A DNA stretch of 64,000 nucleotides, from the NCBI GenBank assembly GCA_015680685.1, contig MNCI01004126.1, positions 198,751 to 262,750 of the forward strand. The letters run 5' to 3'. A program made the translations under genes and the position numbers. Of the stretch, positions 11,919 through 24,006 are shown in pieces. The notes beneath the pieces were generated by a model, which was given only the letters and a program-made list of their open reading frames with translations, did no database searches and was not told the origin of the DNA. How positions within the stretch are numbered: position 1 is the first letter of the stretch; every line of letters begins with the position of its first letter. This stretch comes from Gnetum montanum. Taxonomy: Eukaryota > Streptophyta > Gnetopsida > Gnetales > Gnetaceae.

Positions 11919-12736
11919 TGATGAGCATTGAGGTACCCCTATGCCCAATCATATGAATCACAAGTGTTCATGCATGATTCGATTGATTTTTTGGATGGGA
12001 CTAGTTGTGGTATCTAGATCATTATGTCTTGATCGTAATTTGCTATCTTTCCACTTGGACTAGTGGTAGCTTTGTCATGTATGGTTTAGTCCAAAGTAAG
12101 CCATATGATAATTGATGTTGTTGTGAACTTATGTTAATCCTAAAAATAATAGAGAAATTAATTATTTAACCTAATTAACAATGGAAAGTAAAGTCTAAAC
12201 TAGCCTACGAGTAATGAGTGTCTATTCCCAACTTGCTATACACGTCCTAAACCCACGTATCCACTACTGGGATTACCAAGTGCTATGCTATTGGGAAAAC
12301 CAAGAAATAATGTTGCTAGGGTTACCAAGCGAATAGACGTTTATGCTCTAAATTAGTTGTGCTCATTCTACCAATTCATTAATATGCATGGAAATGTAAA
12401 TATTAACTAAGTACATAAAAAGTAAATTGCATGGAAAGTAACTCTAATCTAAGTAAAAGTGCTTCCATGAATAAGAACCAATCTTGATCTTATTACTGTT
12501 CATAGAATATGTCTAGGAACATTACCACATGAATAAGATACCATACAACTAACTAAAATCCACACTGCAGGTGCTTATTAACTATTCTCTAAGACTATAG
12601 AATAAAACTGCAAGATTTTAGCTACTCTATTGACTGATTTATTAAAAACTTGTACCCAAACCATGCGCCCAAGCACTATATTTATAGGCTAGCACACGTG
12701 CTATGATATCATAGCTAGATAAAATATAGTTCATCA
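11919..12736 (-). repeat. Inverted LTR inside element A (818 bp)
   Basis: Reads TGATGAGCATTGAGGTACCCC on the plus strand, which is the reverse complement of the usual LTR end, and finishes at TCATCA followed by the reverse complement of the polypurine tract (12737-12749). On the minus strand it has the normal order: start, gatatcatag-type repeat, TATAAATA (near 12680), and the ggggtacc block. Confidence 0.8.
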
Positions 12737-14353
12737 AACCCCCACAACTAAATGAAAACTCATCCTCAAGAAAAAAAAAGGAGGAACAAGTCCCTTACAA
12801 AATATTTGGAAGGTATGGGATTATTGACTGATGCTAACTATTGATTGACTTTGAGTGTTGCATTATAAAATTTTATTCAAGTGGATGCATACAAGATGAC
12901 AGAGTGATAAAAACATTGGAAAAACATTGAAGATTACAATATTTGTAGAGATCTTAGAGAATCCACCGAAGATGATTCTTTTTATTGCTGCTAGTGGTGG
13001 CAAAATTTTAACCTTGATTGTTATGTCGATGCTTCTTTGGTTATGTAGAACATTCTTGAAGGATGGACTAAAATTTCTTCTCATCATCCCATGGATCTAG
13101 CAAACATGCGATGTTTGAGCTGTTATCTTATATGTTCTACAATTTTTCCATGGGCATATCCTCCATTATCCCCCTCTTGGCTTTTTTTTCATGCTTGCAA
13201 AAAACCTTCTTCATTAGGCATTTCTTTTAGCATCACCTATAGTCACCAAAGGATCAACATTAGTTTTGGTAAATTTTTCTTAATAATCAACCCTTTTTGG
13301 ATCCCTTAGTTTGTGTTTAAGCACAAGATGATAGTAATGTACTATGCCCAAGGCTATGAGGTAACTAAAATCATCAAGTTATTTACATTATTTTGATGAA
13401 TTACTATTAGTTACCATGATGTTTGAAAATAGGATGTTAGAAAACTTTCAAAGAGGACATCCCTAGACCCCATGACTAATAAGTGTAACTCCAAAAACAC
13501 ATAAGTTTTTGAACAATTGAAAATTTTTTCATCTTCTAAATTATACCTTTGGTTTTAATTGTTTGAAATTTTTTGCACTTTCAAAGTTATGCTTATTAGT
13601 CATGGGAGCTATGGATGTCCACTTTGAAATTTTTCTAACACCATATTTTCAAACATCATGATAACTAATAGTAATTGATCAAAATAATGTGAACACCTTG
13701 ATGATTTTAGTTACCTCATAGCCTTAGGCATAGTATCTTATCATCACCTTGTGCTTAAATGCTAAACATTTTAAGCTAACTAAGGGATCAAAAAGGGTTA
13801 ATTATTAAGGAAAATTTACCATAACTAATGTTGATCCTTTGGTAACGATAGGTAATGCTAAAAGAAATGCCTAAGGAAGAGGGTCTTTTGCTAGGCACGA
13901 AAATGAAGCCAAGATAGGGACAATGGAGGATATGCCCATGAACAAATTGTAGCACATACAAGATAATAGCTCAAACATCACATGATTACTAGATCCATGG
14001 GATGATGAGAAGAAATTTTAGCCCATCTTTCAAGAATGTTTTGCATAATGAGAGAAGCATAAACTTAACAATCAAGATTGAAAGTCTACAATCGCTAGTG
14101 GCAAAAAGAACAATAATCTTTAACAGATTTTTGAAGACCTATGTAAATTTTGTAATCTTCAATGTCTATTTAGTCTTTTAGTCTTTTTGTCATGTTCTAA
14201 TGCATCCACTGAAATAAAATTTTGTAATGTGGCACTTAGAGTCAATCAATAGTTAACGATAGTCAATTAGCCTATACCTGCCTAAAATTTTGTAAGAAAC
14301 TTATTCTTCCTTTTGTTCACTCGAGGATGATTTTTCATTTAGTTGTTGAGGTA
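12737..14353. repeat. Large inverted repeat (palindrome) of Athila 3' tail
   Basis: The left arm, 12737 to about 13500, is the reverse complement of the right arm, about 13574-14353. Both run from the accessory-gene 3' region to the polypurine tract. Landmarks pair across the centre: 13085-13100 (catcccatggatctag) with 14000-14015 (ctagatccatgggatg), and 13476-13490 with 13598-13612. The loop is roughly 13500-13574. With the LTRs outside, each arm was originally about 1.6 kb. Transcripts through it would fold into a long hairpin. Short open frames here (12863-13087, 13091-13309) are not genes. Confidence 0.85.
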
Positions 14354-14704
14354 TGATGAGCCGTCGTTATTTGCCTGCGTTAATGAGATCCCGTCGATGT
14401 GATCAAGTTGATACATGGTTTGCCATGTTGACATGTACGTGTCGATGCAATGTCTATTGTCTCCTATAAATACGCATGCTCCCCTTGTGTATTAGCATTA
14501 TTTTTTCAATAGAGTAGCTAAAACCTTGTAGTTCTATTTTGTAGTCTTAGACAATAGTCAGTGAGTGCCCACATTGTGGATTTGAGTCAATTGTATGACC
14601 TCTTATTTGAGTGGAAATACACCTGAACACATTGCATGAATGACAATAAGATCAAGATTGATTCTTATTCATTATAGCACTTTGACTTAGATTAAATTTT
14701 CTTT
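14354..14704 (+). repeat. 3' LTR of A, first part
   Basis: Starts TGATGAG after the polypurine tract at 14341-14353. It matches the 5' LTR of A through TATAAATA (near 14464) and the downstream block, up to the insertion point of element B. It continues at 27999-28547. Confidence 0.8.
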
Positions 14705-15661
14705 TGATGAAATGTCAAAGTGTCACGTCAATGAGCCCCTGTTGACATGGCCTTGTTAACAAGCCCTTGTCAATGAGACCCTATTTACATGGTGTTGCCC
14801 CATCAATAGGGCTGTGTTGATGTAGCATTTGCTATGTCTATGGGGCCATATTGATGCTGTACTATAGCAAAAATTATAAATATGACATCCTAGCCATGTT
14901 TATGAGCATTCAAGTCATAGTAGTAGTCAAAATCTTGTAGTTTTTACCTTCAAAAGTTAGAATATTTTCTTGATTAACTGTAGCAGGAGTCATTGAGTAT
15001 ATGGATCTTTATTTGAGAATTGTTGTACCTAAACCAAACTAGTGTGTATGGCAATAAAGATGAGCTTCTTGATAAACCTTGTAGCATTCTGGATAGTTTA
15101 AGATGTTTTATTCATGCATTTAATGCTTTCAATTATTTATTGAATGTTTTCTAGTAATTAAGATAAATAACTAATTAAGCGAGACAAGCTAGATAGATTA
15201 AATACACAAGTACAATCAATTTTAGAATAAATATATATTTACTTGGTAATCCTAGTAGTGTTATTACTTGGTGCACTTAGTAGCATAGTGCTTGGTAACC
15301 AAATAGTGAATACATGGGTTTAGGACATGTACGAAAAGTGGGACTAGATGCTTATGTTAGGACTAGTTAGAGATTAGTTAGTTAGCTAAATTGAATTAGT
15401 TATTAAATTACTTCATTACTCTCTTTAAGCACCAAGAACAATAAAACATAAAATAGTAAAATCATATGGCTCAATCACACTTAACCATACCATGTGCATC
15501 ACAAGTGTAATTGGGAAGAAAAAGAACAACCTTAGGGCAAGGTTCGCTTCCTAGAAGACTAGTGTATAGGAACCTAGAGAGTCCATGGAATTTGACCAAA
15601 TCACACATAAATTCTTTGTGATTTGTATGGTTAGGTGTAGGGGTACCTTCATTGCTCATCA
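14705..15661 (+). repeat. 5' LTR of B (957 bp)
   Basis: Starts TGATGAAATGTC and ends ...GCTCATCA. Upstream of TATAAATA (near 14877) it has more copies of a 'ttgatggggcc / ttgacatggcc' motif than the 3' LTR of the same element, which accounts for most of its 61 extra bases. Confidence 0.85.
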
Positions 15662-15662
15662 T

Positions 15663-15680
15663 TGGCATCATTGCCGAGGA
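15663..15680 (+). other. Primer binding site of B (tRNA-Asp type)
   Basis: TGGCATCATTGCCGAGGA one base after the LTR. It differs from the tRNA-Asp complement (TGGCGCCGTTGCCGGGGA, as I recall it) only by transitions. Confidence 0.75.
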
Positions 15681-15813
15681 CTCTATTTATTGAAATGTGC
15701 ACTATCTAGGATTAGTGAACATTATTAATATTATTGGATGAACCCAAGATTAACATCACTATCAAATGATATATAATTACAAAAAGCATACTAATATTTT
15801 ATTTGTTTGCAAA

Positions 15814-18045
15814 ATGTCTTCTTATTTTGATAGGCATGAAGATGTTAAGCCACCGATCCCACAAGAGTGTGAGACTTCACGTTCATCGTACATCAAGATG
15901 AGCAATTGCGAAGGCATGATATGGAAGGCAACATTGTAATGCCTCCTGATCGATCTATGCCTGTAATGTTGCTTCAAACTCTTAGGAAATTAGACATCCA
16001 TGATCTTCAAGAAGAGCATGTTATGCATGATGATGACTATTAGGACTACTATCCCACTAAAACACAACGTAGGAGAGATCGACACTATGAGAAGCACCAT
16101 GAGTTTGCAAAGGGGAAACACTTCACTAATCCTTCATTTTTGCTAAATCAAGATGACAATGAGGATCCTCCCTTTGGGGGTTCTCAACATGAAGATTTTT
16201 CACTCTTGATTATTGGTGATGAGGGTGTGACCTTGAACTTGTAGTCCACTATTAACAAACTGGGTTCCAAAAAAACTGTCAATCAAGGTAGGGACTTGGG
16301 AAAACATCACAATGGTAAGGAATCTATGGATTGGTGTTGTGACAAGTAAGGAGGTGTTGGTGGAAACCGTGGTCATGGTGGTATTCCACCTTCCTCTTCA
16401 TTATCTTTATCCAATTTTGAACATTCCTCTTCATCTTCTAGTTCTGAAAAAAGCCACCAAAGAAATAATTGTGATGAAGGTGATCAACGGGATAATAATG
16501 ATTGTAGAGCCTGCCAAGAATGAAGGGGTGGTAGAAACCATCATCAGCATCACTGATACAATAATGATGATGAACCTCTGTTGGCAAGTCACAAAATTCT
16601 TAACATTGTGGAGGCAGTAAAAATTCTAACTAAGCCTGTGAAAGATAGTCAGATCAAGTGCTTAGACATGAAAAATATCCCAATATTTGAGGGGGGATAT
16701 AACTTTGATTTTCAGAACCATCTACAAGATTTTCATGATGCCTACACCTTACAAAACATCAAAATGATTGGCAAAAACTCAAGTTATTACCCAAGACATT
16801 CATTAAGGAAGTAGAGAGATGGTATCGGTCCTTGGAGTTGGAGTTTATTTACTGATGGAGTACCATACTTAAGTTATTCAATGAAAAATACTAGATGTAG
16901 TCCACAGTGTCTAATTTGAGAAGGCAAATCTAAGGTTGGAAAAAGGGAACACATGAACCCTTGGATGTCTTCATGGATAGATATTATTCTCTTTTACATT
17001 GATGCTCTGGTCATGATTATTCTTAGAGGGAACAACTCCACAACAGCATAGATGGGCTCAGAGCAGAAACCAGAAGAAATCTTAGGGTTAATGCCCAAGG
17101 GAGACTATTTGAACTAAGAGCTCATTAAATACAAAGGCCAATAGTGTAGGTTGAAAAAGAAGAAGGAAATTTGTGAAAAATAAAAAATGCAAAAGAATAT
17201 AATAGGGACCCTTCCATCAAGAAAAGGGAAGTTCGATTCTATGACAAGGAGGAGTTACCACTCGATGAAGTGGTGAACAGGAAAACCTTGCTTATTCAAA
17301 AATTTGTTTTTGATATTTTGGCAAAGGTTGATAAATTATGGACTCTTTGGATAAAAATTTCCAAATTACTATGAAGATTACTAAAGCATCCAAAGAGAAG
17401 AATAGTGATAATAACCATAGGAGGTGAAAAAAAGCTAAACGTGCCTACTAGAAAGGTAAGGGAAAAACTGTTGTTATTTAGGAAGTTGTGGAGATAGACT
17501 TCAATGAAGATGGTGGATATGACATGTGCTAATACAAACATCCCAAGGGATGTTTCCCTATCATGTCCCACTTATAAGAGTTTAGGGTGTGCACACTAAA
17601 TCTACAACTAGCAAGAAGGTAAGTACCTAGAAGATTGTCCTCTCCTCAAGGTAATCTAAGGTAGTTCCATTAGCAACAACAAACTTACTATCCAAGTGAA
17701 GCTCCACTATAACCATATGAACAATATCAATAGTGGTAACAACCACAGTCATGGGGAATGCCATCATCAATATAGCAGTATCCTTATAGACAACTAGATC
17801 CATATGGGTACTATGTTTAGCAACCTATTTCTCCATGAGATTTTAAAAGTGATGCCTTATTATAGCATCACTATTACCCTCCAGAGTATCATCGAATGGA
17901 TTCACCATCTACTTGAGGGAAGCACCCATATCCATACCACCCTTTGCATGCATTTATACACATCCCTTTGCCCTCAACCCAGTTACCTCTTGCTCCATTC
18001 ATGCAAGGTGAAATTCCTACACAGGTGTAGCAATAAAATGCTATG
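15814..18045 (+). pseudogene. gag: gag of element B
   Basis: ATG at 15814 (MSSYFDRHEDVK...), parallel to C at 32518 (MSSSLMHEDVKL...). Frameshifts and stops break it into pieces. A capsid-like core at about 16650-17130 shares phrases with C (KCLDM, FEGGY, DFHDA, LELE). It is followed by the KTL.IQK.FDILAKVDKLW segment near 17280-17345 and a Gln/Pro/Tyr-rich C-terminus near 17650-17960. Open frames on the minus strand here are shadows. Confidence 0.7.
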
Positions 18046-18059
18046 AGGGTTGTACATTC

Positions 18060-19180
18060 ACAACTAGCCTTCTAGTTGAGTGGTTTGGATAATCAATCTA
18101 AAAAAATAACCTTTTTTCTAATCCAAAAATTCACCTAAACCCTCACAACCTAATGCAGCTAGTCACCTTGCATCTCCAACACTCTCATCCTTTGTATTAA
18201 ACACATTTGAGTATCCTTCAAACCAAATGCTATCTTAGATTGGAACTATGATGTTAACTTATGTTGTTTTTGATTGTCTCAAGACTGGCAACCTTCTCAC
18301 AAAGAGATCTAACCTAGGAAGCCCTCTTATTTACTTGCAGATCATTGGACATGAGTCATGCAAGGCTCTTCTTGATTCTAGTTCCGATATCAATCTCATC
18401 TCCCATGATATGCATAAGGCTTAAAACCTACCACCTCCTAAGAAGAGCAACATCTATTTGGAATTGGTAGACCAATAAATCACTATTCCTTTAGGATAAG
18501 TGGAGGACATTGTAACCATAGTTTATGGGTGGTCCTATCCTATTAATTTTTTGGTGATCAAGGTAGAGAACTACAAAGGCGACTTTCCCATGATTATGGG
18601 AAGGGCTTGGTTAAGCACAAATGATGCATGAATGATTATAAGGGACCTCTCATTGGAAATCTTCAAGGAAAATTAAATTGGATGATTAAAGAAGAACCAT
18701 GTTCCATGCATCACGTATAGTGATAATGGGTGCACTTATGTGTAGAAAATTTGGTTCATTAAAAGTACATTCATCAAAGCATGCAATTAATGTGCACATA
18801 AAATAGATAACTAAAGGTGCTTGTATGTAGTAGCCACAAAACAAGAGGGTACTTAGTGGTTGATAGTTAACTTTGACAGTAGTACTTTATGCATGGAACC
18901 AATTGAGAGGCTAACATATGCTTATGTTGAAGGCATAGATGAACTTGAGCAAGTTCATCACCAACTCTCTAATGTTGAAGATGATGCTACCTGTTGGGAA
19001 GAGTTGGAAATCCTTGATAATTTTAAGCAAGACCCCTTAGAGTTAAAAACTCTACTAGTCAACATGAAGTATGCATTTTTAAATAATGGCAAGCCAATTA
19101 TCATTAATGCAAATCTTGCTCTTGAACAAAAAGATAAGCTGTTAAGGGTAGTCAACAAATGGCCAATGAATTTTTCTTGA
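18060..19180 (+). pseudogene. pro: Aspartic protease and linker of B pol
   Basis: A retropepsin-like segment lies near 18340-18620: ALLDSSSDINLIS stands where the family has a DTGA-type active site, so the catalytic Thr-Gly-Ala is lost, followed by VIKVENYKGDFPMIMGRAWL. The linker 18860-19180 stays open for 106 codons (LTYAYVEGIDELEQVHHQ...), the longest intact piece of this element. Protease would cut the Gag-Pol polyprotein. Confidence 0.65.
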
Positions 19181-20560
19181 TCATATGATGAACTAACTAG
19201 AATTGATCCAAGGATATGCCAACATTGCATCTACACTGACCTAGCCATGAAACCAAGAAGGCAACCATAGAGGTGGTTGAATCCCAAATCAAAGCAAATT
19301 GTCAAGGAGGAAATAGAACTCCTCCAAGTAGGGTTCAACTATCCCACAACAGATAATGAATAGGTTAGCCCACTCATAATTGTACCAAAGAAAGGTGGAA
19401 ATTGGTAGGTTTGCATTAACTTTAGGTTGTTGAACATGGCAATATTTAAAGATCATTTCCCATTGCCATTTATGAACCAAGTATTGGACACTATCTTAGA
19501 GCATTGCTATTATAGATTCTTGGATGGTTATAGTGGCTATAACCAAATCCAAATTGCACTAGAAGATTAGATGAAGATAACATTCATAAGTCCCTGAGGG
19601 AATTTCGCATATTGTAAGATGCCATTTGGTCTATGCAATGCCCCTACAATATTTCAATGCATGGTCCTTAGTATCTTTGAATAGTAGATTAGTAGTGGTG
19701 TAGAAGTCTTTATGGATGACTTCTCTACCTACAGGGCTACATTTGAGTAAGCCCTAGATCACCTTGAGTAGGTACTGAAATGATGTGTTGAAACATAGCT
19801 TAGGCTTAATTGGCAGAAAAGCCATCTAATGGTCCAAAGAGGGCATAGTATTAGGCCATTGAATTTCCCAAAAAGGGATTAAGGTAGACCTAAAAAGGAC
19901 ACAAGTCATGCAAGGAATTAGACACTAACCAAAGATAGTTAAATATGTCCAATCATTCCTTGGGCATAATGGCTACTACCCCTGATTCATAAATAATTTC
20001 TCTAAGATTGCAAAGCCATTGGTCAAGCTTACAAAGAAAGATGTTCCTTTCATCTTGACCAAGCAGTGCAAACATGCATTCCAACTACTAAAAGAAAAAC
20101 TCATGAAAACTCCAATTCTAAGGGCACTAGATTGGTCTAAACCATTTTACATAATGATGGATGCATCTCACTATGCCTTGGGAGCTATGCTTACACAATT
20201 GAATGATAAGATGCATCCATATTATATCCATTGTGTGATCCAAAGCATTATAGGTGCATAATTGAATTAAACCATAACTAAGAAAGAGCTAATGGTAGTG
20301 GTGTATGCTCTCGAAAAGTTCAGGCACTATGTGCTAGGCTCTAAGATGTTTGTGCACATGGATCATAATGTCATTTGCTTCCTAGTGAATAAGCCAATGA
20401 TGAGCCCTTGTATCATATGGTGGCTCATGATCTTGTAGGAATTTGATCTCACAATGGTAAATTGGAAAGGAACTAAGAATATGTTTGTTGATCACCTCTC
20501 TTGATTACAATGGGATAATAAAGAGGAGAGTTTGCTCTCTGATTAATTTTCAGATAAACT
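19181..20560 (+). pseudogene. pol: Reverse transcriptase and RNase H of B
   Basis: RT motifs are visible through the decay: PLIIVPKKGGNW near 19370, DHFPLPFMNQVLD, FLDGYSGYNQIQIA near 19520, KMPFGLCNAPTIFQ near 19620 and the catalytic VFMDDFSTY near 19710. RNase H follows with PFYIMMDASHYALGAML near 20140-20195 and the AHGS/HMDH-type region near 20350. Many in-frame stops (for example at 19570, 19600, 19680) make it inactive. The motif set matches the Athila lineage. Confidence 0.8.
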
Positions 20561-21900
20561 CCTCTTTATAGGAGTAATAAATGACCAAGTGCCCACTAAA
20601 TCAAAATGGTATGATGGCATCCTCACTTACTTGCTCACTCAAGAGATGCTACAATATCTAGAATTTAGGAAGAAACAAAAGTTCTTGCATTATGAAAATT
20701 ACTTCATGAAAATTAATAGACACCTTTACAAGGTGTGCATCGATGTCCTGGTTTGTTGGTATGCCCTAATATGGATCAACTGCATGGGCTCCTGGATGCT
20801 CATGAAGGCCTTTGCAAAGGCCACTATGTAGGGAGAAAAATGGCCATAAAAATTTTGATAGTAGGATACTGTTGGCCTATAATCTTCAAGGATGTCCACT
20901 AGTTTGTCCGATCATGTGAGCATTATCAATGAGATGGTGGGATGACCACTCAAATGGAAGGTCCTTAACAATGGATTCAACCATTGGAGCCCTTTAACAT
21001 ATGGGGCATTTACTTCATGGGTCCCTTCACACCCATGTTCATGGGAAAAGCATACATCATTATAGCAATAAAATACTACACCAAATGGGTAGAAGTAGTA
21101 GTCATCATTAACTGTACATCATCTACTGCTGCTCGATTCGTATAAAAAAATGTTGTAAATAGGTTTGGGGTTCCTTGTGCACTAATTTCTAACAATGGAA
21201 CCCATTTTATAGATGTTACTTTTAGAAAATTAATGCAATGCTTAGGGGTTGAACATAAATTAACAACACCCTATCACCCCCAAGCCAATGGTCAAGCAAA
21301 GGTAAATAATAGAAAAATCACAAAGATCCTAACAAGGACTATAAGCAAATATAGGAGAGATTGGAGCACAAAACTTAATGATGCCCTTTGGGCCTACCAC
21401 TCAACATGAAAACTCCCTATTGGCTACTCTCCCTATGAGTTAGTGTATGGGAAACTCCCAAAACTCCCAATCCAGTTTGAGCTCCATAAACTCTCAACAA
21501 CCTATGAATTGAACCTTGACCTAAGTCTACCACAAAAAGAAAGACTAATTAAACTTAATCTACTAGACAAAAATCAATTAGTGGACCTATTCTTGAATGA
21601 AGTGCATAAGGCATTCAATAAGGAAAAACATGACCTTAGAATATGGAAAGTGAAATTTCAACTGAAAGTGAAGGTTCTCTACTAGAACCCCACACATGTA
21701 CCCTAGAAAACAAAGTTCCAAATGTTGTGGAAGGGACCTTATAATCATATAATTAATGAAATATTTACCTCTAGGGCCATGATCATATACAAACTTGGGA
21801 GCCCAAATAAAATTCAATTGGTCAACATCTAACAAGTAAAGCTTTTCCATGAACCTAAGCAAGTTAGTGTAATGAATACCTCAACAGATGGACAACAAGG
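20561..21900 (+). pseudogene. int: Integrase of B
   Basis: An HHCC-like region sits near 20790-20930 (HEGLCKGHYVGRK...CEHYQ). The core is visible: WGIYFMGPFTPMF near 21005, ISNNGTHF near 21190, HPQANGQAKVNNRK near 21275, then ALWAYHS and SPYELVYGKLPKLPIQ. The three catalytic acidic positions appear as Tyr, Asn and Lys, so the core is dead. The C-terminal piece 21443-21685 remains open for 80 codons and ends with the GPY-type sequence WKGPYNH near 21730. No chromodomain, as expected for Athila. Confidence 0.8.
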
Positions 21901-23500
21901 CTTAATTTTCCAGATCTCCTCCTTCCAACTCGATCGTGGAGGAGATGGCCATTTGTGCTAATCATCCACATGGTTCCTTAGTTTTTATACTTTTTGTTTT
22001 CCATGTTTATTTATTTTGCAACTTATTTATTTTACAACTTCTTGATTTTCAAAATTTTTCCTATTTTTACACCATTTTTGTTTTACACCATTGTTAGTAC
22101 ATTTGAATTTTACTTGAATATTTTTACACTTTCTTATAGATTTTACTTTGTTTTGTTGAGTGTGATTTTCAAATTTTTTCTAATAAATGTGCTTTGTGAA
22201 AATAAGACATAGTGGTGTTGTAGCTATTACTAATGGTGGTTTGTGCTTAATGTTTTGTTTACTAATGTCTAGTTTCTATTTTTGATTTTTTGTAACAATG
22301 GCTAAGTCATGGTTTTTTTTTTCATGGAATAGGTAATGAGTCCATGACATCCACCCATTCACAAACTCTATTTTTTTCTTTGTTTTGGAAGTTTGTGGTT
22401 TCTTTCATTAAATAAAATTTTAATAAATTAGTGACTTTGGTAGTTTCCAGAATTGGGAAGGATTCAAAGGTATTTGTAGGATGTGACTTCAAGGGAACTC
22501 AATACTCTTTGTACTCTTCTACTTACTTGAGTGCTTAAGTGTTTTCCTAAACTTCTTACCATTCCATGTCACCAATAAAATGAAGTTAACTAACATATTT
22601 GCATGGTCAGGTTTCCATAAAAAAAAACAAAAAACAAAAAAAAAACACCAAAAAAAAACATGATGGGAATTCAAAGCACGCCCTGTAGATAAATAAACAA
22701 GCTACAAGCACTAGTTATGGGACTAGAAAGATATCTTACTCATGCCTGATGGTCCCCTTAAACTAAAGCCTTCTCTCACTTCGTACTTCTCTTTATGAAA
22801 TGGTGGTTGTTTTGGTGGATGCACTCTTATGTCTTGAGGGGTGTATTAGTCTTAGAGTGATGATGCGAAGTCATTGAAAGAGGTTGGTTTTGGTTTGGAC
22901 TAAGGATGGATCTTCTAAGGCCATTTTAAACACAAAATTCACAAGGGATTTCTTATGACCTTAGTTTGGAATTCCATTCCACCTTCTCCATCATCCATCT
23001 ATGCTACCTGTAATTGACCTCACTATTAGTGTCCATGTTCTTGATTCTGTGTCCTAGTCTGATGTATTTGAATTCTTAGGTAGAATCTTTCAGGTTTTAA
23101 TCCTTAACTTCTATTAATCATTAATCATCTATGGGGTTTACAAACTCCTCAAGTTGAGGTCATGTAAGGGCAAACAAGGTATGTTCTTGTTATGGGAAGG
23201 ATCCCCTTGCATATTTCTTGGTTGGGCTCGTTAAGCACCTTACCCTTAGGCATTCTTGCAAATAGAATCTTTTGTACACCCATCTTCTACATCATACCAT
23301 GTGCTCATTTACATTGTTTGTTTATTAAACATGTTCTTCATCAAAATTTTCAATTTTAAGCTATCAAAGATCCTATTCAATGATTTTATCATAATTTTAG
23401 CTTTTTTGGGATTTCATAGATACCAAATTCATTCAAAAATTCCTTATATTTTTCAAGATATTTGAATTTAGAAATTTTGGCTGATGGGCCTTATCGACAG
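21901..23500 (+). other. Non-coding tail of B
   Basis: T-rich run (21975-22200), then a region shared with C (54330-55930), including 'cttcaaggg.act.a.tactctttgtactcttctacttac' near 22490. An A-rich stretch lies at 22620-22660. No gene recognised. Confidence 0.6.
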
Positions 23501-23506
23501 AGCAAA

Positions 23507-23570
23507 CCCATATACGAGGGGCCTCGTATATGGGGCCCCATCGACATAAGGGAAAAATAGTATATATATA
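23507..23570 (+). promoter_or_regulatory. Internal promoter of the B accessory gene with a palindrome
   Basis: CCCATATACGAGG (23507-23519) and CCTCGTATATGGG (23522-23534) form a perfect 13-bp inverted repeat with a 2-base spacer, followed by GGGGCCCC and CATCGACA. TATATATATA is at 23561-23570. The motif TGTCGATGGGGCC (here in reverse) also recurs, decayed, upstream of TATA in both LTRs of B. Confidence 0.6.
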
Positions 23571-23715
23571 CACAACCCTAATTAGAAATATTTACCATTT
23601 CTCACAAATGCTAAAGGATTTTTTCAAATTTTCATAGTACAAAACCTTCCATAGTTCATAACTTCCAAACCATTTATCCAAGTCACTTCATTCTTTGACC
23701 CTGCAACTACTAGAG

Positions 23716-24006
23716 GTAAGCTCTTCATTGTGGGGACCACAAATGTACCATTTTTGATAGAAATTATTTCTCCATTTTTCTAACTCCCACAAAGGTTTAA
23801 CTAAGAAGTCAACCATTAAAAACCAAATTACAAGAGTTAAAACTTTCTAATAAGCTCTAGTGACAATTATAATAAATAATTAATAAAATAACCAATCTAC
23901 CATGATCCAAACTTAGCCAAAGTGTTGCCAACTAACAAGAGAAGGCATTCAAAATCTTAGAGTTACACATTATATGTACTAATCTATGGATGTGTTGTGA
24001 TCACAG
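23716..24006 (+). other. 5' UTR intron of the B accessory gene
   Basis: Donor AGAG/GTAAGC and acceptor GATCACAG placed directly before the ATG at 24007. C has the same arrangement (56133-56435, GGAG/GTAAGC to TTATAG/ATG) in diverged sequence, which supports a real intron. Confidence 0.6.

Noticed and set aside
12863-13309. Open frames in the inverted repeat
   Set aside because: They are antisense or sense readings of the decayed 3' region of an accessory gene, with no conserved frame.
14354-15661. A single 1308-base LTR
   Set aside because: A second LTR start (TGATGAA) at 14705 and the continuation of the first LTR at 27999 show it is two LTRs from nested elements.
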